This document shows, in pieces, positions 6,403-9,875 of a stretch of DNA of 9,875 nucleotides. Every line of letters starts with the position of its first letter. The first letter of the stretch is position 1. The notes beneath the pieces are model-generated. The model did not search any database, had not been told where the DNA came from, and was given only the letters and a program-made list of their open reading frames with translations. The position numbers and the translations under genes were made by a program. This DNA is from Prolixibacteraceae bacterium (lineage in GTDB: Bacteria; Bacteroidota; Bacteroidia; Bacteroidales; Prolixibacteraceae): NCBI GenBank assembly GCA_016788685.1, contig JAEUSS010000260.1, positions 1 through 9,875 on the forward strand. Reading direction: 5' to 3'.

Positions 6403-7887
6403 CTACTGATGTTTATCCTGAAGATACCGGTGCATGGAGGCTGCAGCTTTCCGGCCATCACCCATTGCCAGAATAACAGTTGCTCCGCCCCTGACAATAT
6501 CGCCACCAGCAAACAATTCAGGAATTGAACTCTGCATGGTTTCTTCATTCACTTCAATGGTTCCCCATTTATTTACTTTCAGATCTTTCACTTCCGAAGG
6601 GATCAGCGGATTGGGCGAAACGCCAACAGCTACGACAACCAAATCAACCGGGATGTCAAATTCCGAACCTTCCAGAACAATCGGGCGCCGGCGGCCGGAC
6701 GCATCAGGTTCGCCCAGACCCATACGCTGAACGCGCATCCGGTTTACTTTTCCTTTTTCGTCGGCAAAGTACTCCACCGGGTTGGCCAGGTTCATAAATT
6801 CAACACCTTCCTCTTCCGCATGGTGAACTTCTTCAACACGAGCAGGCATCTCGGCACGCGAGCGTCGGTAAATAATCATTGCACGCTCGGCTCCCAGCCT
6901 TTTGGCCGTACGCACCGAGTCCATTGCCGTATTTCCGCCGCCGATGACCGCCACGTTTTTACCTTTGATGACCGGTGTATCAAAATCGTCGCTGGCAGCA
7001 TTCATCAGGTTTACGCGGGTAAGGTATTCGTTTGATGAAAGAATTCCGTTGTAATTTTCTCCCGGAATATTCATAAACCGCGGGAGCCCGGCTCCGCTGG
7101 CAACAAAAAAGGCTTCAAACCCTTCGGCTTTCAAATCGTCAAAACTGGCCGTTTTCCCCACAATAAAGTTGCGGACAAACTTTACACCCATTTTTTCGAG
7201 GTTCTCGAGCTCAACATCCACAATTTTGTTCGGGAGGCGGAACTCGGGAATTCCATACTTCAGAACTCCGCCAATTTCGTGCAGAGCTTCAAAAACCGTT
7301 ACATCGTAGCCCAGCTTGGCCATGTCACCGGCAAACGATAACGATGCCGGGCCAGAACCGACAGCAGCCACTTTAATGCCGTTTGCAGGTGCGACCTCCG
7401 GCACGGACATAAACCCGCTTTCGCGTTCATAATCGGCGGCAAACCGCTCGAGATAACCAATAGCAACCGGATCTTTTTTCAGCTTCAGGGTATAAAAACA
7501 ATTGGCTTCGCACTGTTTTTCCTGAGGGCAAACGCGGCCGCAAACAGCCGGAAGAGCCGATGTTTCTTTCAGCGTTTTGGCCGCTTCCAGGAAACTTCCC
7601 TGCTCGATGTATTTGACAAACTTCGGAATGTTGATGCTTACCGGACACCCTTCGATGCAGGTCGGGTTCGGGCAATCCAGGCATCTGGAGGCCTCTGTCT
7701 GTGCCTGTTCGGCTGTCAGCCCGTTATTAACTTCACGATCCTGATAACGGATACGCTCAAACGGGTTCATTTCGGGCATTTGGGTACGGATCATCGCCGT
7801 ACGATCCTTGTTTGCTATTTTTTTTCTCAGTTCCGCGCGCCACTCTTTTTCGCGCTCACTCTGGAGATATTCTTTATTGGCTGACAT
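6403..7887 (-). CDS. nfnB: NfnB-type large subunit: NADH-dependent reduced ferredoxin:NADP+ oxidoreductase (GltD-like)
   Basis: This 494-residue iron-sulfur flavoprotein belongs to the GltD/NfnB/SudA group. The N-terminal domain carries eight cysteines in two groups (69, 72, 77 and 81 in CLDCPNPTCIEGC; 116, 120, 126 and 130 in CGRVCPQEKQCEANC), expected to hold two [4Fe-4S] clusters. Glu147 in GYLERFA sits where dihydropyrimidine dehydrogenase has its Gln cluster ligand. FAD binding is shown by VGSGPASLSFAG (176-187) and EALHEIGGVLKYGIPEFRLP (200-219). NADPH binding is shown by VIGGGNTAMDSVR (314-326) and YRRSRAEMPA. A C-terminal FAD motif is FAGGDIVRGG. I chose the ATG at 7887: it lies 19 bases after the nfnA stop behind an A-rich leader, whereas the ATG at 7929 would overlap nfnA by 23 bases and add an unlike 14 residues. 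Pairing with NfnA rather than a large GltB subunit favours transhydrogenase/bifurcation over glutamate synthase. A sulfide dehydrogenase (SudA) label is the main alternative. Confidence 0.93.
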   Translation of the reverse strand: MSANKEYLQSEREKEWRAELRKKIANKDRTAMIRTQMPEMNPFERIRYQDREVNNGLTAEQAQTEASRCLDCPNPTCIEGCPVSINIPKFVKYIEQGSFLEAAKTLKETSALPAVCGRVCPQEKQCEANCFYTLKLKKDPVAIGYLERFAADYERESGFMSVPEVAPANGIKVAAVGSGPASLSFAGDMAKLGYDVTVFEALHEIGGVLKYGIPEFRLPNKIVDVELENLEKMGVKFVRNFIVGKTASFDDLKAEGFEAFFVASGAGLPRFMNIPGENYNGILSSNEYLTRVNLMNAASDDFDTPVIKGKNVAVIGGGNTAMDSVRTAKRLGAERAMIIYRRSRAEMPARVEEVHHAEEEGVEFMNLANPVEYFADEKGKVNRMRVQRMGLGEPDASGRRRPIVLEGSEFDIPVDLVVVAVGVSPNPLIPSEVKDLKVNKWGTIEVNEETMQSSIPELFAGGDIVRGGATVILAMGDGRKAAASMHRYLQDKHQ

Positions 7888-7906
7888 TTTGTTGTTTTTA
7901 ATTGAA

Positions 7907-8722
7907 TTACAGATACCGTTCGTTTGCATGTTTCTCTTCGTCCGAATAGCCTCCCAGCCGCATAATCAATTCATCAAAATCGATTTGATGCGCATCAAAT
8001 TCAGGCCCGTCGATACAGGTAAAGAGCGTTTTCCCTCCAACGCTCACCCGGCAAGCCCCGCACATTCCGGTACCGTCAACCATAATGGCATTCAGGCTGG
8101 CCTGAGTTGGTATCTCATATTTTTTGGTCAGGAGCGACATAAATTTCATCATCACTGCCGGACCAATGGCAATACACTCGTTTATCGTTTCGCGCTGAAT
8201 AACCATTTCAGCCCCTGCCGTAACCAGTCCTTTGGTTCCGTATGATCCGTCGTCAGTCATAATAATCACTTCGTCCGACCATTTCCGGATTTCGTCTTCC
8301 AGGATAATCAGGTCTTTATTGCGGGCTGCCAAAATGGAAATGACACGGTTGCCCGCCTTTTTAAATGCTTCGACAATGGGCAACATGGGAGCCACGCCAA
8401 CGCCTCCGCCGCATGCCAGTATGGTTCCGGGTTTATGTATATGAGTTGCTTTTCCCAAAGGCCCGACCAAGTCGAGAATCTGGTCGCCGGCATTCAATTC
8501 AAAAAGCTTGGACGAACTGACCCCCATTTTCTGCACCACCAAATCGATGGTTCCTTTCACCGGATCGGAACCCGCAATGGTCAGCGGGATTCGCTCTCCT
8601 TTGGTGTCAACACGTATAATTACGAAATGACCAGGCTTACGCGAACGGGCGATTCGCGGAGCATCAACAACAAACTTGGCTACTTTTTCGGAAAAAAGAA
8701 CCTTCTCAACAATCAGGCTCAT
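7907..8722 (-). CDS. nfnA: NfnA-type small subunit: FAD/[2Fe-2S] NAD(P)H oxidoreductase
   Basis: The 271-residue protein has the ferredoxin-NADP reductase fold seen in NfnA, SudB and PyrK. ERIPLTIAG (43-51) is the RxPLT-type flavin motif and ACGGGVGVAPM (103-113) the nucleotide-binding loop. Near the C-terminus DGTGMCGAC (216-224) and Cys236 supply Asp216, Cys221, Cys224 and Cys236. In characterised NfnA the [2Fe-2S] cluster has one Asp and three Cys ligands, which this pattern fits. The start at ATG 8722 (MSLIVEKVLF) is typical for the family; an in-frame ATG at 8779 would add 19 atypical residues and lies upstream of the best promoter candidate. It is the first gene of the minus-strand block, with nfnB 19 bases downstream, the order known from Thermotoga and Clostridium. 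In that complex this subunit handles NADH while NfnB handles NADPH and ferredoxin. The bifurcating function is inferred from the family. Confidence 0.92.
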   Translation of the reverse strand: MSLIVEKVLFSEKVAKFVVDAPRIARSRKPGHFVIIRVDTKGERIPLTIAGSDPVKGTIDLVVQKMGVSSSKLFELNAGDQILDLVGPLGKATHIHKPGTILACGGGVGVAPMLPIVEAFKKAGNRVISILAARNKDLIILEDEIRKWSDEVIIMTDDGSYGTKGLVTAGAEMVIQRETINECIAIGPAVMMKFMSLLTKKYEIPTQASLNAIMVDGTGMCGACRVSVGGKTLFTCIDGPEFDAHQIDFDELIMRLGGYSDEEKHANERYL

Positions 8723-8760
8723 TGTATTAGTTTTTAATTTACGGATTTTCAATTGAACGC

Positions 8761-8768
8761 CAAAAATA
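8761..8768 (-). promoter_or_regulatory. Candidate Bacteroidota -7 box for nfnA
   Basis: On the minus strand these bases read TATTTTTG, an exact match to the TAnnTTTG -7 consensus of Bacteroidota sigma-ABfr promoters. A start site about 7 bases downstream would give a leader of roughly 33 bases before the nfnA ATG. No clean TTTG-type -33 box is visible at the expected distance (the best is an AT-rich TTTA), which limits confidence. Confidence 0.42.
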
Positions 8769-9290
8769 GCAATGTGCAAAGAATATATGTATAAATTACT
8801 TCTCTTTTTTAGCTGGCGCAGCTTTTTAAACCATTTTTGGACGGCTGTTTAAACTTAATATGAACACAACATGAAGACAAACTTACCTGTACAGTTGTGC
8901 TGGCCTTCGGCGAGCCACGAAACTGATATGCCGAGCTGAAAGAACAAGCAGTTTCTCTGTTTTGAAACCACCTTTTAATCCAGCGGTCTCCCCTTTCTCA
9001 GGCTCTGCGTCCATATTCCGGAACAGCCGGAAAACCAGGATCGGGTCCGGTCCGTTTCCGAAAACCGGTGCGCCCCTTTTTCAGGTCAGATTAAAATTTT
9101 TCAAACCTCATTTATGCAGGCTCCGTCATTTTGCGGGCAGAACTTTGCGCGAAGATTAAATTCACCGTTCCAGACGAAAAAAATTGCCCGACTCAGTCCG
9201 GAATGTCATATATTTAAATTTTGTTTCCATACCAGGTTCCGGCAGGGAAAAGTGTCCGGTTAAAATTAGAAATCGTTAAAGCAAATCAAA
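8769..9290. other. Long divergent intergenic region between nfnA and the helicase-like gene
   Basis: About 520 bases without a convincing gene. The nfnA-side part is AT-rich. It contains an inverted repeat with arms TTTAAAC (8825-8831) and GTTTAAA (8847-8853) spaced by 15 bases, and a tiny 5-bp hairpin AGCTG/CAGCT at 8811-8823 followed by T's on the plus strand. On the helicase side, TAAATTTTG at 9215-9223 is one base longer than the TAnnTTTG consensus and is the nearest thing to a promoter. A 65-codon open frame from a TTG at 8962 has an unlike composition and is not accepted as a gene. I see no tRNA, riboswitch or repeat array here. Confidence 0.5.
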
Positions 9291-9875
9291 TTGGCTCAGG
9301 AATTTATCATCGCAATAACAGAACACCGCGCTTTAGGCAATGTTTTTGTGCCTTTGCTCATTGAAAAGGAGCGTTTGTACTACACGGTAAAAAAAGTGGT
9401 GAAGCCTCACGATTTGAAAAGCGGCGAACTGGTTTTAAGCGAAACTGAACTGGAATTACTGAAACTGATTGAGAATTACAGCGACGAAATGCTGGTGAAG
9501 AAATTCTCGAAAAAAACGGATAAGCCCAACTTCTTCCAGAATATGGACGATGATTTGTTTCAGAATCACATCAGTCCGTACATCGACAAATACATTTACC
9601 GCTGCGTGTTGCTGCTGATGAAAGGCCAGACACGCCTGTTTTACAAGCAGGCCAAATACGCGAACCTGTACGACGAAGACGAAATCCGGATCAACCAAAC
9701 GTTTTCGGAAAGTGTTTTCTATTTCAACCGGAATGAAACCGGAACCCGCTACAACCTGAAGCTCAGCCACGAGGGAAAATCCATCGACTTGCTGCGCAAA
9801 ACCATCCGGATGGTATGCACACAACCCTGCTGCTTCGTTTACCTGAACCAGCTGTTTGTTTTCGAAAAACTTTCA
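9291..9875 (+). CDS. N-terminal part of a probable Snf2-family helicase-like protein, cut by window end
   Basis: An open frame runs from a TTG at 9291 to the window end (195 residues visible). The upstream in-frame stop is at 9267-9269, and no ATG or GTG lies between it and the TTG. The first in-frame ATG is at 9489, well inside sequence that already looks conserved (beginning AQEFIIAITEHRALGNVFVP), so TTG is the likely start. The visible part resembles the N-terminal domain of long Bacteroidota Snf2/DEAD-box helicase-like ATPases: an opening beta-strand region with ITEHRALG, a helical stretch SETELELLKLIENYSDEML (51-69), and a beta-rich part with VFYFNRNETGTRYNLKLS. The ATPase motifs that would prove the assignment lie beyond the window. 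The codon use and length make it clearly coding; the product name rests on resemblance recalled from memory. Confidence 0.7.
   Translation, partial: MAQEFIIAITEHRALGNVFVPLLIEKERLYYTVKKVVKPHDLKSGELVLSETELELLKLIENYSDEMLVKKFSKKTDKPNFFQNMDDDLFQNHISPYIDKYIYRCVLLLMKGQTRLFYKQAKYANLYDEDEIRINQTFSESVFYFNRNETGTRYNLKLSHEGKSIDLLRKTIRMVCTQPCCFVYLNQLFVFEKLS

Noticed and set aside
7888..7929. An upstream in-frame ATG for nfnB at 7929.
   Set aside because: It would overlap the end of nfnA and add 14 residues unlike the family; the ATG at 7887 has a better context.
8723..8779. An upstream in-frame ATG for nfnA at 8779.
   Set aside because: The extra 19 residues are unlike family N-termini and the extension covers the best -7 promoter candidate.
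8962..9159. A 65-codon plus-strand frame in the nfnA/helicase intergenic region.
   Set aside because: It starts with TTG, has no ribosome site and a basic, Pro/Phe/Arg-rich composition with no domain; it looks like chance.
1..9875. CRISPR arrays, insertion sequences, tRNA or rRNA genes, defence-system genes.
   Set aside because: No repeat-spacer pattern, transposase, terminal inverted repeats or RNA gene signature was seen by eye; the helicase-like gene alone is too incomplete to suggest a defence system.

Overview
The window looks like a chromosomal segment from a member of the Bacteroidota, probably an anaerobic Bacteroidales or Marinilabiliales-type bacterium. This is inferred from four things: A-rich translation starts with little Shine-Dalgarno signal, one TAnnTTTG-type -7 box, an N-terminal domain resembling Bacteroidota Snf2 helicases, and a multi-LysM protein fused to a periplasmic-binding fold. 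No mobile element, CRISPR array, tRNA or rRNA gene was recognised.

Layout. Positions 2-1035 (+) hold the 3' part of a YeeE/YedE-type sulfur transporter. It is followed 11 bases later by a membrane-targeted rhodanese-like protein that lacks the catalytic cysteine but ends in Gly-Gly-Cys; a strong terminator closes this unit. Positions 1295-2788 (+) hold a type I-like glutamine synthetase with its own leader region and a hairpin terminator that could also serve the opposite strand. A small doubtful reverse-strand ORF (2848-3072) abuts that hairpin.

Positions 3159-8722 are a minus-strand block. In transcription order it reads nfnA (8722 to 7907), nfnB (7887 to 6403), a dihydroorotate dehydrogenase-like flavoprotein (6335 to 5352) and a secreted four-LysM/receptor-like protein (5294 to 3159). 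A noncoding stretch of about 570 bases then separates nfnA from a divergent gene, which starts at a TTG at 9291, looks like an Snf2-type helicase and runs off the window.

How the genes fit together. NfnA and NfnB resemble the two subunits of NADH-dependent reduced ferredoxin:NADP+ oxidoreductase, which supplies NADPH in anaerobes by flavin-based electron bifurcation. The glutamine synthetase performs ammonium assimilation, although it is not in the same operon. The DHOD-like protein directly downstream of nfnB lacks the DHODH catalytic Cys/Ser motif, so its redox partner is an open question. The transporter and rhodanese form a separate sulfur-handling unit. Most of the window is conventional. 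The parts worth a second look are the cysteine-swapped rhodanese, the orphan DHOD-like flavoprotein beside Nfn, an insertion in the glutamine synthetase active-site region, and the unexplained short ORF beside the shared terminator.
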